Source: Marinirhabdus sp963793275 (GTDB lineage: Bacteria; Bacteroidota; Bacteroidia; Flavobacteriales; Flavobacteriaceae). Taken from it: a stretch of 64,000 bases of DNA. Location: positions 496,001-560,000 of the forward strand of contig CAWBZL010000004.1 in the NCBI GenBank assembly GCA_963793275.1. The letters run 5' to 3'. The position numbers and the translations under genes were made by a program. Position 1 is the stretch's first letter. Each line of letters opens with the position of its first letter. The notes below the pieces were generated by a model that saw only the letters and a list, made by a program, of their open reading frames with translations, did not search any database and had not been told where the DNA came from. Of the stretch, positions 36,901-44,176 are shown piece by piece.

Positions 36901-38251
36901 TGAGCAGGCTGCAAATACATTAATTGGGTTAGCTACAAGTATTAAAAAGATTGGTTTGAATTATCAGGAAAACCAAGGTATTTTCTTACCTGGTTATACA
37001 CCATCTATTGGCTTTATAGGAACTTTAAAACCTTCTGCAGCATTTACATTTGGTAGTCAGGCCGAAATTAGAGATAGAGCTGCAAGGATGGGTTGGTTAA
37101 CCTTATATCCGGAGTTTAATGAGCAATATACAGAAGTGGAAAGCCGCCAGCTGGATGCTCAAATAAACCTGGAGCCTCTGGAAGATCTTAAAATAGACAT
37201 TAACGGTAGCCGGATTTATTCTGAAAGCTATGCAGAAAATTATATAGTTGAAGATGAAATATACAGGTCGTTAACGCCTAACACCTTCGGAAATTTTAAT
37301 ATTTCAACCTTGCTTATTGCAACGGCATTTAGTAAAAGCGACGAAAACACATCTGAAGCTTTTAACGATTTTAGAGCAAACCGTTTGGTTGTGGCCCGTA
37401 GACTGGCGACAGAATTTTACGGTACATCCAGCTTTCCGGTAGAAGAGAATGGATTCCCGGTTGGGTTTGGTCCAAACAGCCAGGATGTGTTGTTACCGTC
37501 ATTTATTTCGGCGTATAGAGGTAGTGATGCATCCAGTGAGAAAACAGGAATTTTAAGAGATATTCCACTTCCAAACTGGGATATTAAGTACACAGGATTA
37601 ATGAATCTTAAATGGTTTAAGGATAGATTTAAGCGTTTCTCTTTACAGCATGGGTACAGAGCTAGTTACACAGTTAACCAGTTTCAGACGAATTTAGATT
37701 TCGATAACAATAATCCTACAGCAACAGATCAAGCTGGTGATTTTAAGAGCAGAATATTGTTAACTAACGTAAACCTTACCGAGCAATTCTCACCACTTTT
37801 ACGGGTAGATTTTGAAATGAAAAACTCTGTAAAAATTTTGGCAGAGTATAGAAAAGACAGAGCTTTATCGTTAAGTTTTGCGAATAATCTTTTAACCGAA
37901 ATACAAGGAAATGAAATAATTCTTGGATTAGGATATCGTGTTAAAGATTTGCGTATTGCCACTAATTTTGGAGGTAAAAAGAAAATTTTAAAGAGTGATT
38001 TAAACTTTAAGGTAGATGTGTCCAGAAGAGATAATAAAACAATTATTAGATATTTAGATATTAATAATAACCAGACAACTGCCGGACAAACTATTTATGG
38101 ATTAAACTTCATAACAGATTATGCGTTAAGCAAAAACTTAACCGCTTTATTTTATTTCGACTATTCTTTTTCAGAATATGCTATTTCCACAGCCTTCCCG
38201 CAAACAACCATACGTTCCGGGTTTACGCTACGATATAATTTCGGAAATTAA
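30920..38251 (+). CDS. sprA: Cell-surface gliding and type IX secretion translocon protein SprA
   Basis: A 2443-residue outer-membrane protein. In Flavobacterium, SprA is known to form the giant beta-barrel pore of the type IX secretion system and to be needed for gliding. It starts at TTG 30920, 3 bp after ruvA, and has a signal peptide (LFGLFLVLGVLFGEIHTATAQ). Long beta-strand-rich regions follow, with SprA-type segments such as FDFDQRISLSLLGKVGERL, TSYVDDFEASQTGIDVSS and the GVDYTVNYQLGRVQIID motif. The protein ends in an aromatic-rich beta strand (SGFTLRYNFGN). Residues ~1924-1994 are a low-complexity Gly/Ala/Asn/Lys insert. The gene is intact, in contrast to five broken genes in the same window. 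Confidence 0.95.
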   Translation: MGAKNYDYTKVLFGLFLVLGVLFGEIHTATAQEDSLATGSEMGRMDLPNPPSIEDLYTYDPVTERYVYTQTLGNFNITYPLILTPEEYQDLILKEQMKQYFKDKIDAVDGRKEGSEELQKNLLPTFYVNSNFFETIFGGNTIEVIPQGTVEMDIGLLYTKQDNPAFSPRNRSNLSFDFDQRISLSLLGKVGERLQITANYDTQSTFDFQNQIKLEYTPTEDDIIRKIEVGNVSMPLNSTLIQGAQSLFGVKAQLQFGKTTITGVFSEQKSETRNVVAEGGATITDFELFALDYDENRHFFLAHYFRDNYDRILSQYPFINSNIQITRSEVWITNRAANTQNVRNIVALQDLGEADPTNIGLPFIPGGFINKPRNSFPDNGNNDFNPFGIDDPSVPSILSDAIRDVATVQQGFSGVQVSDGVDYVTLENARRLNPNEYKLNNQLGYISLNQRLSNDEVLAVSFQFTVNGRVFQVGEFSNDGVNATGETTPINGGDPNPNPSPGDPMDPQGLPQNLVVKLLKSNITNVQEPIWDLMMKNIYALGAFQLEQEDFRLNILYTDPSPLNYITAAPGTSEFPATPLPEDVDNNVLLRVFNLDRLNFNGDPQQGGDGFFDFLPGITVDTQNGQIIFTTVEPFGEYLFDKLDNDNQGPGDYNNEMTYNANQNQYVWRTLYDTTKTQAEQEDSDKNKFQLKGSYKSTGADGIPIGAFNIPQGSVTVTAGGRTLVEGVDYTVNYQLGRVQIIDPALQNSNTPINITTENNTLFGQQTKRFTGLNVEHRFNDKFQIGATYLNLNERPLTQKSSFNTEPINNSIFGLNANYSTEVPFLTRLVNKLPNIDTDVASNISLRGEFAYLLPGAPKVSDFDGKATSYVDDFEASQTGIDVSSALTWFLGSTPVGFGGEFANGSLQYNYNRAKLAWYTIDPVFYSSQRPDGINDEDLSSPFTRRLFRDEIFPNQDLIQGQTQAIFSLDLAYYPSQRGQYNFNPEAAGGNTLPNPQSRWAGISRQLTTTDFERSNVEFIQFWVMDPYVHDESINDNGFLTFNLGNISEDILKDGRKQYENGLPEDGGTLNTTPTAWGKVPTNQSLVYTFDTQGQERINQDIGYDGIADAGEGAMFPAFAGLADPAGDNYQYFLQAEGDILNRYLQYNGSEGNSPEEVTDTNRGNTAQPDVEDINRDNSMNTVDSYYEYRVPIYRGMSVENNTSLNGGEQDFITDVREIDVTTQDNNTIPVRWVQFKVPISQPDEAVNGISDFRSIRFMRMYMSQFNQNTVLRLGTLELVRGDYRRFTETLDITNEDPELDDTVFENEAVNIEENDQRSPIPYVLPPGVFREELNNNNNLIRQNEQSLALRVCGLENNDGRGVYKNFNVDMRQYENLEMFIHAESLENQTPLSDGDMTAFIRLGNDLTQNFYEIQIPLNPTSFGATSAEQIWPIENRLNLPLRLLQELKTRVLGDPNIDPTEITFIPQSELDAGTIGSENELLLGIKGNPSFGNVRIVMLGLRNNSGQEICGEAWFNELRLSELKNQGGWAAVASMDANLADFATVSATGRRSTVGFGSIEQGPNQRSREDLQQYDVVTNLNLGQMLPQGWGIQLPFNYGRSEELITPQYDPEFQDIELDARLDNTESEAEKDIIREQSVDYTKRQSVNFIGVRKDRTGDSKPKPWDVENLTFSVSYNQEDHHDFEIEDALEQNVRLGGTYNYAFNQKAYEPFKKNDSLFNGKYWQFLKDLNINYLPTSLAVSSNITRQYNEQKFRELNLIPGNIGLPTLYQRNFLFDWQYTINYNLTNSLRANFTTSNNRIVTNYIDDEGFADNSIGVWDGFFDIGDPNQHFQSLQVNYDLPFDKFPFLKYIRATYSYTGDFQWQDGSDLFNSIEIPLRDGTVETFNLGNSIQNAQTHRINSSIDMNGFYRYVGLTKIKKSRTNNNSGGGAGNTGNGGNGAAKGAGGKAGKAGKGGDDTNSSDGDGGNSRSANARGAGNTGAGGAGSSSLGVGEQAANTLIGLATSIKKIGLNYQENQGIFLPGYTPSIGFIGTLKPSAAFTFGSQAEIRDRAARMGWLTLYPEFNEQYTEVESRQLDAQINLEPLEDLKIDINGSRIYSESYAENYIVEDEIYRSLTPNTFGNFNISTLLIATAFSKSDENTSEAFNDFRANRLVVARRLATEFYGTSSFPVEENGFPVGFGPNSQDVLLPSFISAYRGSDASSEKTGILRDIPLPNWDIKYTGLMNLKWFKDRFKRFSLQHGYRASYTVNQFQTNLDFDNNNPTATDQAGDFKSRILLTNVNLTEQFSPLLRVDFEMKNSVKILAEYRKDRALSLSFANNLLTEIQGNEIILGLGYRVKDLRIATNFGGKKKILKSDLNFKVDVSRRDNKTIIRYLDINNNQTTAGQTIYGLNFITDYALSKNLTALFYFDYSFSEYAISTAFPQTTIRSGFTLRYNFGN

Positions 38252-38285
38252 TAACCAACAATATGTATAAAAAATTATAAGTTTT

Positions 38286-38666
38286 ATGAATGTACCTGCC
38301 AACCTAAAATATACAAAAGACCACGAATGGATTAGCATAGATGGCGATATAGCCACTGTGGGAATCACAGATTTTGCACAAGGAGAATTGGGCGATATTG
38401 TGTATGTAGAAGTGGAAACACTGGATGAAACGCTTGATAGAGAAGAAGTATTTGGTACAGTAGAGGCCGTTAAAACAGTTTCAGATCTTTTTCTACCACT
38501 CTCTGGAGAGATTGTTGCATTTAACGATTCTTTAGAATCGGAGCCAGAGAAAGTAAATTCAGACCCTTACGGCGAAGGATGGATGGTAAAGATCAAAATT
38601 ACTAATCCGGATGAAATAGCAGACCTTTTAGACGATGCGGCCTATAAAGAAGTTATTGGAGCCTAA
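38286..38666 (+). CDS. gcvH: Glycine cleavage system H protein
   Basis: A 126-residue lipoyl carrier protein that shuttles the aminomethyl group between the P, T and L proteins of glycine cleavage. It starts MNVPANLKYTKDHEWIS, the standard H-protein N-terminus. The lipoylated Lys is in GTVEAVKTVSDLF, near residue 63. The C-terminal GEGWMVKIKI is also typical. Length is usual. It lies 34 bp after sprA, and its 3' end overlaps the start of the VanZ-like gene by 32 bp in another frame. No other gcv genes are in view. Confidence 0.96.
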   Translation: MNVPANLKYTKDHEWISIDGDIATVGITDFAQGELGDIVYVEVETLDETLDREEVFGTVEAVKTVSDLFLPLSGEIVAFNDSLESEPEKVNSDPYGEGWMVKIKITNPDEIADLLDDAAYKEVIGA

Positions 38667-39033
38667 AACCCTACTGTTAGTAGCATTTTTTTATACGCTA
38701 TTAATAAGTATTGCATTTTTAATCCCAGGGCGTGCCGTACCTTCCACCAAGCTCCCAATAGATAAGGTTGTACATGTAAGTATACATGCAGGACTCTTTT
38801 TTATCTGGTCGCTTTATTTTTTTAGAAAATTTAAAAACAAGGTAGCCACCAAAATTTTATTTTTAGTGGCTATTTCGTGTTTGCTTTATGGCATAATAGT
38901 TGAAGCTCTACAAGAAACATTTGTGCCTTTAAGACATTCAGACGTGTTGGATTTGGTTGCAAATTCTGTTGGTATCCTGCTGGGAGCCATTGTGTTTTAC
39001 ACGGCAATACGTTATTTTGAAAATCAAAATTGA
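38635..39033 (+). CDS. VanZ-like small membrane protein
   Basis: A 132-residue protein of the VanZ-like family with four predicted membrane helices: residues ~12-30, 45-62, 72-92 and 105-124. Family markers include DKVVHVSIHAGLFF and the C-terminal RHSDVLDLVANSVGILLG. Members have unclear roles in envelope biology; VanZ itself gives weak teicoplanin resistance, which should not be inferred here. The ATG at 38635 overlaps gcvH by 32 bp; a TTG at 38656 is an alternative that would shorten the overlap. Translational coupling to gcvH is likely. Confidence 0.85.
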   Translation: MRPIKKLLEPKTLLLVAFFYTLLISIAFLIPGRAVPSTKLPIDKVVHVSIHAGLFFIWSLYFFRKFKNKVATKILFLVAISCLLYGIIVEALQETFVPLRHSDVLDLVANSVGILLGAIVFYTAIRYFENQN

Positions 39034-39093
39034 TATTTCCTTTTAAAGTACAGTATTATTTATTTAAATTAGCAACAATTAAATACTTCAATT

Positions 39094-39816
39094 ATGGAAC
39101 AAAAGAAAAACCCAAAAGCAGATATGACTCAATGGAGTTCTATCTTCTTATTATTTGGCCTTGCATTTATGCTTTTTGTAGCCTGGCAAGCCATAGAGTG
39201 GAAGACGTATGATAATAGTAATTTAGCTTCAGACCAGTTAAACCTGGGTGATCAGTTGGAGGAAGATATTCCAATTACGCAGCAGTTAACGCCACCACCA
39301 CCGCCACCACCGCCACCACCAGCTCCGGAAATTATTGAAGTTGTTGAAGATGACGAAGAGGTGGAAGAAGTAGTTCTTAAATCTACTGAGGTTGATCAAA
39401 AAGAAGTGATTGCCGAGATTGAAGAAATTGTTGAAGTTGTAGAAGAGGTTATTGAAGATGTACCATTTTCAGTAATTGAGAATGTGCCAATCTACCCAGG
39501 TTGTGAGAGCGCAGGAAACAACGAAGCAAAGAAAAAATGTATGTCTGAAAAAATTCAAAAATTCGTTCAGAAAAAATTTGATACAGATCTAGCAAACGAT
39601 TTAGGACTAGACGGAAGACAGCGTATTTCCGTTCAGTTTAAAATTGATAACAAAGGAAATGTGGTTGATGTACGTGCACGTGCTCCACACCCTAAGTTGG
39701 AAGCTGAAGCTATAAACGTTGTAAAAGATTTACCAAAGATGACCCCAGGGAAACAACGTGGTAAAGCTGTTGGTGTAATTTATGCACTACCTATCCTGTT
39801 CCAGGTAGAGAACTAG
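39094..39816 (+). CDS. tonB: TonB-family energy transducer
   Basis: A 240-residue inner-membrane protein that transmits proton-motive force to outer-membrane transporters. It has one N-terminal helix (residues ~16-33), then a polyproline run of ten Pro and an acidic Glu/Val-rich periplasmic linker. The C-terminal TonB domain spans ~130-240. Its start, NVPIYPGCESAGNNEAKKKC, carries two Cys conserved in this Bacteroidota subgroup, followed by ISVQFKIDNKGNVVDVRAR and PGKQRGKAVGVIYALPI. A terminator follows at 39841-39872. Confidence 0.92.
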   Translation: MEQKKNPKADMTQWSSIFLLFGLAFMLFVAWQAIEWKTYDNSNLASDQLNLGDQLEEDIPITQQLTPPPPPPPPPPAPEIIEVVEDDEEVEEVVLKSTEVDQKEVIAEIEEIVEVVEEVIEDVPFSVIENVPIYPGCESAGNNEAKKKCMSEKIQKFVQKKFDTDLANDLGLDGRQRISVQFKIDNKGNVVDVRARAPHPKLEAEAINVVKDLPKMTPGKQRGKAVGVIYALPILFQVEN

Positions 39817-39840
39817 AAAATACACTTTTAAAATATATCA

Positions 39841-39872
39841 AATCCCGCTTCAAACGAAGCGGGATTTTTTTT
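39841..39872 (+). terminator. Terminator after tonB
   Basis: ATCCCGCTTC (39842-39851) pairs with GAAGCGGGAT (39856-39865), with a 4-nt loop and a run of eight T residues. Confidence 0.92.
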
Positions 39873-39919
39873 GGCACAACACTTGTTTCATAGCTATTAT
39901 AACTTCTAAATATAATAGT

Positions 39920-40717
39920 ATGAAACCATCAAGTAATGTGTGTGGTACCACTACAAAAGTACCAAGTAAAAGAGCTATAAAAAAGCAAATTAACATTAGC
40001 TGGAATTCTAAGATCTTCTTTCAGGTAGGTCTTATTCTAAGTCTTTTAGCTGCTTTCTTCGTCATGGAAATAGAAATTGGCAAGGCACCGGATGTAGCTA
40101 AAGGCCCCGATGAAGTGCCTTGGGAAATCTACCCAACAATTGAGTATAGGATTCTAGAAGACGTGGTGAAAACTCCAAAAAAACAACCTAAAGTGAAAGT
40201 GCCTCGCGAAATTACAAAGGCAGTAACTCCTATAGTTTCCCAAACCTTTACCCCTGTGACGAATAATATGAATGTTATTGAAGCAAACATAGCGACTACA
40301 GATCCTACCATTGCTATTCCAACAGTATCCAAAGGAGACGAGAATGTTCCTCCGGCAACAACTTCTATTTTGGGAGTAGAACATGTGCCGGTATTTCCTG
40401 GTTGTGAAAGTGCCGGAGATAACAATGCCAAGATAGATTGTATGTCTTCAAAAATTAAAGCATTTATAGGTAAGCGCTTTGATACCGGAAAATTCGGTTA
40501 TTTTGAGCCGGGCAGTGTGCAAACCATACGTACATTTTTTACAATAGATTCAAACGGGAATATTGTTGAAATTAAAGCAAGAGCTATAGATAAAAAACTG
40601 GAAGACGAAGCTAAAAGAGTCATCTCCAAACTTCCATTAATGGAGCCAGCCCGTCAAGGTAGTACGGCAGTGAATGTAACCTATGCAGTACCAATACATT
40701 TTCAAGTGAATAATTAA
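39920..40717 (+). CDS. Second TonB-like energy transducer
   Basis: A 265-residue paralogue of the preceding protein. It has a basic cytoplasmic N-terminus of about 28 residues, one membrane helix (FFQVGLILSLLAAFFVM), then a proline- and lysine-containing linker (KKQPKVKVPRE). The C-terminal TonB domain contains HVPVFPGCESAGDNNAKIDC with the same Cys pair, TFFTIDSNGNIVEIKARA and the end NVTYAVPIHFQVNN. Its linker is basic rather than acidic, unlike its neighbour, so it may serve a different receptor set. It stands between two terminators (39841-39872 and 40726-40760), so it is a separate transcription unit. Confidence 0.88.
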   Translation: MKPSSNVCGTTTKVPSKRAIKKQINISWNSKIFFQVGLILSLLAAFFVMEIEIGKAPDVAKGPDEVPWEIYPTIEYRILEDVVKTPKKQPKVKVPREITKAVTPIVSQTFTPVTNNMNVIEANIATTDPTIAIPTVSKGDENVPPATTSILGVEHVPVFPGCESAGDNNAKIDCMSSKIKAFIGKRFDTGKFGYFEPGSVQTIRTFFTIDSNGNIVEIKARAIDKKLEDEAKRVISKLPLMEPARQGSTAVNVTYAVPIHFQVNN

Positions 40718-40725
40718 TTTACTCA

Positions 40726-40760
40726 AAACCCGTCTTTGTAAGGCGGGTTTATTTTTTTTG
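40726..40760 (+). terminator. Terminator after the second TonB-like gene
   Basis: AAACCCGTCTT (40726-40736) pairs with AAGGCGGGTTT (40740-40750), with one G-T pair, and a T-rich tail (ATTTTTTTTG) follows. Confidence 0.88.
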
Positions 40761-40785
40761 GGCATTTCAAAAAAGCGTATCTTTC
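40758..40785 (+). promoter_or_regulatory. Probable promoter of remB
   Basis: TTG (40758-40760), 17 bp, then TATCTTTC (40778-40785), a 7-of-8 match to TAnnTTTG. It lies 22 bp before the remB ATG. The upstream element overlaps the end of the preceding terminator. Confidence 0.45.
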
Positions 40786-40807
40786 GGCCTAATTAAACCG
40801 TTGCCCA

Positions 40808-42913
40808 ATGAAGAACCTAGCTTTCCTTCTGGTTTTGTTTGTTTGCTTTACCCTACACGCTCAACAATCCAATAGTTTCGAAAAATATCCCGTGTTTCCA
40901 ACATGTGCTACTGTAGAAATTGAAGCGCTGGAAACTTGTTTTAATACTACTTTTCAGCAATATATATTCGATAATTTTAAGGTGCCCTCCATAGTTTCAG
41001 AAGAAAACTATAATGGTGCTATGACTATCTTTTTTGAAGTAGATAAAGAAGGATCTTTCAAATTACTCTATACAGATGCTATTTATAAAGAACTGAAAGA
41101 TGAAGCGCAACGCGTTTTTGAAAGTCTTCCCAAGATAACCCCGGCAACCTATAATGGGAAGCCAACATATGTTCAGTTTACATTGCCTGTTGCTATTCCA
41201 TTAAAGGCGCCAGGTACGAGTATTATTGCTGAAACGAACAATACCGACACGACTACTACTTCAGAAGAAAAAATAGCCACATTAAAAAACGAATATGACA
41301 GTATAGAAAAGCTTCAGTATAAAAATGAAGAATACGTAAGCAACATAAATATCCCGTTATCGCATCATAATTATAGTCTTTTTGACCCTGCTTTAAATAG
41401 AGTTGGGCAAAATAACCACACCGCACAGAAGCCTTACATATATTCTGAAGTAAATACATATTACAATTTTGAAACTGAAAATGCCAAGCTGTTAAAAAAT
41501 AAAAGCTCCTGGTTTGGTAGAAAGTTCTGGAACGAGCATATGGTACAGGTAAAAACAAAAGATTTTTGGTTTACCCTGGACCCCGGGGTAGACCTTCAAA
41601 TAGGGAAGGATACCGATGCAGATTTAGATACCTACAACAATACGCGTTTGGTATATGCGCAGGGAGGGATAGGAAAGGATTTCAATTTTTTTGCTGTTGT
41701 ATATGAAAGCCAGGGGAGGTTCGCAGACTATTATAATAGATTTGCCGAAGAAAGAATGCCGGATGGTGGGAATCCGGCAATTATTCCGGGTCGTGGTATT
41801 GCAAAAAGGTTCAACGAAGACGCCTATGATTATCCGGTTGCTACTGGGCATATATCTTACAACCCCAGTGAATGGTTTAATTTTCAGCTGGGACACGGGA
41901 AGTTATTCTTGGGAGATGGCTACAGATCCTTATTATTAAGTGATAATGCTACACCATATCCGTTTTTTAAGGTAAACACAAAAGTCTGGAAGCTAAAATA
42001 TACCAATACTTGGATGAGCCTTCGCGATGTTCGCCCGGAAGCAACCGAGGAGCGTACGTTTAGAACCAAATTTATCGCAAACCATTACTTAAGTTATAAT
42101 GTTACAAAGCGTTTAAACATTGGTTTATTTGAAAGTGTCATCTGGGATAACAGAAACGATCGCGGGTTCGATTTTAATTACGTAAATCCGGTAATTTTTT
42201 ACCGTGCCATAGAGTTTTCTACAGGTTCACGCTCGGGGAATGCAATCATTGGGCTAACAGGGAAATATAAATTTACCGATAGAGTAAATGCCTACACACA
42301 GGTAATAATTGACGAATTTTCTTCGGGAGACGTCTTTGGAGGTGAAAAAAGCTGGAAAAATAAATTAGGGTATCAAATAGGTGCAAAATACTATGATGCT
42401 TTTAGTTTAAAGGGTTTGTATTTGCAGGCCGAGTATAATCGTATTCGTCCTTATACCTATTCTCATAATACTATTGTACTTAATTACGGGCACAACAACC
42501 AGTCGTTAGCACATACATTAGGTGCTAACATTTCGGAATTTATTGCCATTGCCAGATATCAAAAAGGGCGCTGGTTTGGAGATGCAAAAGTGATTGTAGC
42601 CAAGCGGGGATTAGAGTTTGAGCCACCAGGGGAAAATGTGGATTATTTTGGAGGAAGCATTTACGGAGACGAAGAGAATCGTCCATTTGAGACGGGTGTA
42701 GAAGTAGGGCAGGGAAACACTACAGATTTTTTCCATACTGAACTACAAGCTGGTTATTTACTTAACCCGGCTACAAACTTAAAAGTTTACGGGAGCGTAA
42801 TTTTCAGAGATTTTAAACCGTTAGAAAATACTGCAACTGTGTTCGAAAACCAAACTACCTGGGTAAACTTCGGGATTAGAACCGATTTGTTCAACTGGTA
42901 TTACGATTTCTAA
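40808..42913 (+). CDS. remB: RemB-like gliding motility protein with N-terminal TonB-C-like domain
   Basis: A 701-residue exported protein. Its signal peptide is LAFLLVLFVCFTLHAQ. Residues ~20-135 form a domain that echoes the TonB C-terminal domain of the two preceding genes: KYPVFPTCATVEIEALETC (two Cys), TIFFEVDKEGSFKLL, and PATYNGKPTYVQFTLPVAIP. After a linker, the rest is a likely 14-18-strand outer-membrane barrel with many aromatic strands, ending in WVNFGIRTDLFNWYYDF. In Flavobacterium, RemB is reported as an accessory gliding protein; the similarity is by layout and recalled family, so the name is probable, not certain. It ends 6 bp from the convergent MBL gene with no terminator between. 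Confidence 0.72.
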   Translation: MKNLAFLLVLFVCFTLHAQQSNSFEKYPVFPTCATVEIEALETCFNTTFQQYIFDNFKVPSIVSEENYNGAMTIFFEVDKEGSFKLLYTDAIYKELKDEAQRVFESLPKITPATYNGKPTYVQFTLPVAIPLKAPGTSIIAETNNTDTTTTSEEKIATLKNEYDSIEKLQYKNEEYVSNINIPLSHHNYSLFDPALNRVGQNNHTAQKPYIYSEVNTYYNFETENAKLLKNKSSWFGRKFWNEHMVQVKTKDFWFTLDPGVDLQIGKDTDADLDTYNNTRLVYAQGGIGKDFNFFAVVYESQGRFADYYNRFAEERMPDGGNPAIIPGRGIAKRFNEDAYDYPVATGHISYNPSEWFNFQLGHGKLFLGDGYRSLLLSDNATPYPFFKVNTKVWKLKYTNTWMSLRDVRPEATEERTFRTKFIANHYLSYNVTKRLNIGLFESVIWDNRNDRGFDFNYVNPVIFYRAIEFSTGSRSGNAIIGLTGKYKFTDRVNAYTQVIIDEFSSGDVFGGEKSWKNKLGYQIGAKYYDAFSLKGLYLQAEYNRIRPYTYSHNTIVLNYGHNNQSLAHTLGANISEFIAIARYQKGRWFGDAKVIVAKRGLEFEPPGENVDYFGGSIYGDEENRPFETGVEVGQGNTTDFFHTELQAGYLLNPATNLKVYGSVIFRDFKPLENTATVFENQTTWVNFGIRTDLFNWYYDF

Positions 42914-42919
42914 GATACC

Positions 42920-44050
42920 CTAGTTATCATTTTTATTTTCAAGCTTTTCAATTTTCATTTTTCTATGATCATTTTCACGTTTGTAAGCTCCTTCATTTTT
43001 CACTGCTTCTTTATATAAAGCTCTCAGCAGTTTTTCAGTATTTATAAAACCATCGCCAAAACCTCTGTCATCATAGACTTTAGTAAAATCACGCCTTGCG
43101 GCAACCTCGTCTTCTGTTTTGTCCATTAAATAAGCGTTTTTCACCTTCGTATAGTACGATTCTAAAAGTAAGGCAAGTACTTTTACATCTGCCACAGACG
43201 CTATTTCACCGTGTCCCGGAATTATTTTAGTGTCTTTATTGCAAAGCCTTTCAATGGTTTTAAGGCCTCTTAAATATCCTTTATAACTACCATTATTCTT
43301 AATGTCTATAAAGGGATACATGTTGTTTACAAAAGCATCTCCGGTATGTAACACATTGCTTTTTGGAAAAAATACGGCTATATCGCTCTCCGTGTGTGCA
43401 TCGGGGAGATAAATTAGTTTAATATCCTCATCGTTATAATGAAATAATAGATCATTCTCAAAAGATATAGCGGGGAGTGCTTCGTAATCAATTTCTACAC
43501 TTTCTACCAATGCTTCTATTTTCTGTCCATAGGCATCTTTAAGTTGTTCTGCCTTCTCTTCGTTTTTACTGTTTTGTATTGTTTCAAGTTCTTTGGATAA
43601 TTTTTTCTCTGCTTCGGCTCTCCTCTCCATTGACAATTTTTCTAAAAGTAGTGACCGTACATTTTTATGTGCAATTATGGTAGCTCCTTTTCTGCTGAAA
43701 TTTTTGTTTCCTCCGGTATGGTCTCCGTGAAGATGTGTATTTACAACAAACTCTACCGATTTCTCTGTTTTTCTTTGAATGATATTTTTTATAAAATCCG
43801 AAGCATTTTCAAATTGAGTGTCAATCATTAAAACGCCATCAATACCATGGTGTACCGCAATGTTGCCTCCCATACCTTTCAGCATAAAAATATTGTCCGT
43901 AACATCTACTACGGAAGGATTATATTTTAACATGTTGGTATCTCCTGTCGTTCCGTTTTCAGCGTCGCTGTCTTTACTTTTTGAGTCCTGTGCTGTAGTT
44001 ATTATGCAGGTAAATAGCAGTAAAAATGATAGAATTATTGTCTTCGTCAT
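42920..44050 (-). CDS. MBL-fold metallo-hydrolase, exported
   Basis: A 376-residue zinc hydrolase of the metallo-beta-lactamase fold with a signal peptide (FLLLFTCIITTAQ). Metal ligands are visible: NTHLHGDHTGG (HxHxDH), then LPDAHTESDIAV, VLHTGDAFVN and IIPGHGEIA. Between the first motif and the second it carries an inserted ~55-residue charged, helical segment (MERRAEAEKKLSKELETI) not typical of the core fold. The substrate is unknown; the quinoprotein-relay-type and SoxH-like groups are possible, and a beta-lactam role is not supported. It is divergent from cyoE. Confidence 0.88.
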   Translation of the reverse strand: MTKTIILSFLLLFTCIITTAQDSKSKDSDAENGTTGDTNMLKYNPSVVDVTDNIFMLKGMGGNIAVHHGIDGVLMIDTQFENASDFIKNIIQRKTEKSVEFVVNTHLHGDHTGGNKNFSRKGATIIAHKNVRSLLLEKLSMERRAEAEKKLSKELETIQNSKNEEKAEQLKDAYGQKIEALVESVEIDYEALPAISFENDLLFHYNDEDIKLIYLPDAHTESDIAVFFPKSNVLHTGDAFVNNMYPFIDIKNNGSYKGYLRGLKTIERLCNKDTKIIPGHGEIASVADVKVLALLLESYYTKVKNAYLMDKTEDEVAARRDFTKVYDDRGFGDGFINTEKLLRALYKEAVKNEGAYKRENDHRKMKIEKLENKNDN

Positions 44051-44087
44051 GTCTTGTTATTTATTTGGAGGCTCAAAATAGTAAAAA

Positions 44088-44099
44088 AAGCAATTGCTT
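44088..44099. promoter_or_regulatory. Perfect 12-bp palindrome between MBL gene and cyoE
   Basis: AAGCAATTGCTT lies in the 126-bp divergent intergenic gap, 23 bp upstream of the cyoE -33 TTG. Possible operator; the binding protein is unknown. Confidence 0.3.
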
Positions 44100-44121
44100 G
44101 CGTAAGTATTGTTGTTTTATA

Positions 44122-44152
44122 TTGTGAAAAATAGGTGCTTGCTGTATCTTTG
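44122..44152 (+). promoter_or_regulatory. Promoter of the cyoE-cox assembly cluster
   Basis: TTG (44122-44124), 20 bp, then TATCTTTG (44145-44152), an exact TAnnTTTG match at ideal spacing, 24 bp before the cyoE start. Confidence 0.62.
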
Positions 44153-44176
44153 CACCGCTTTAAAAATCAATAAACC

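Noticed and set aside
39030..39212. 60-residue frame overlapping the start of tonB
   Set aside because: It overlaps tonB in another frame and has no family features.
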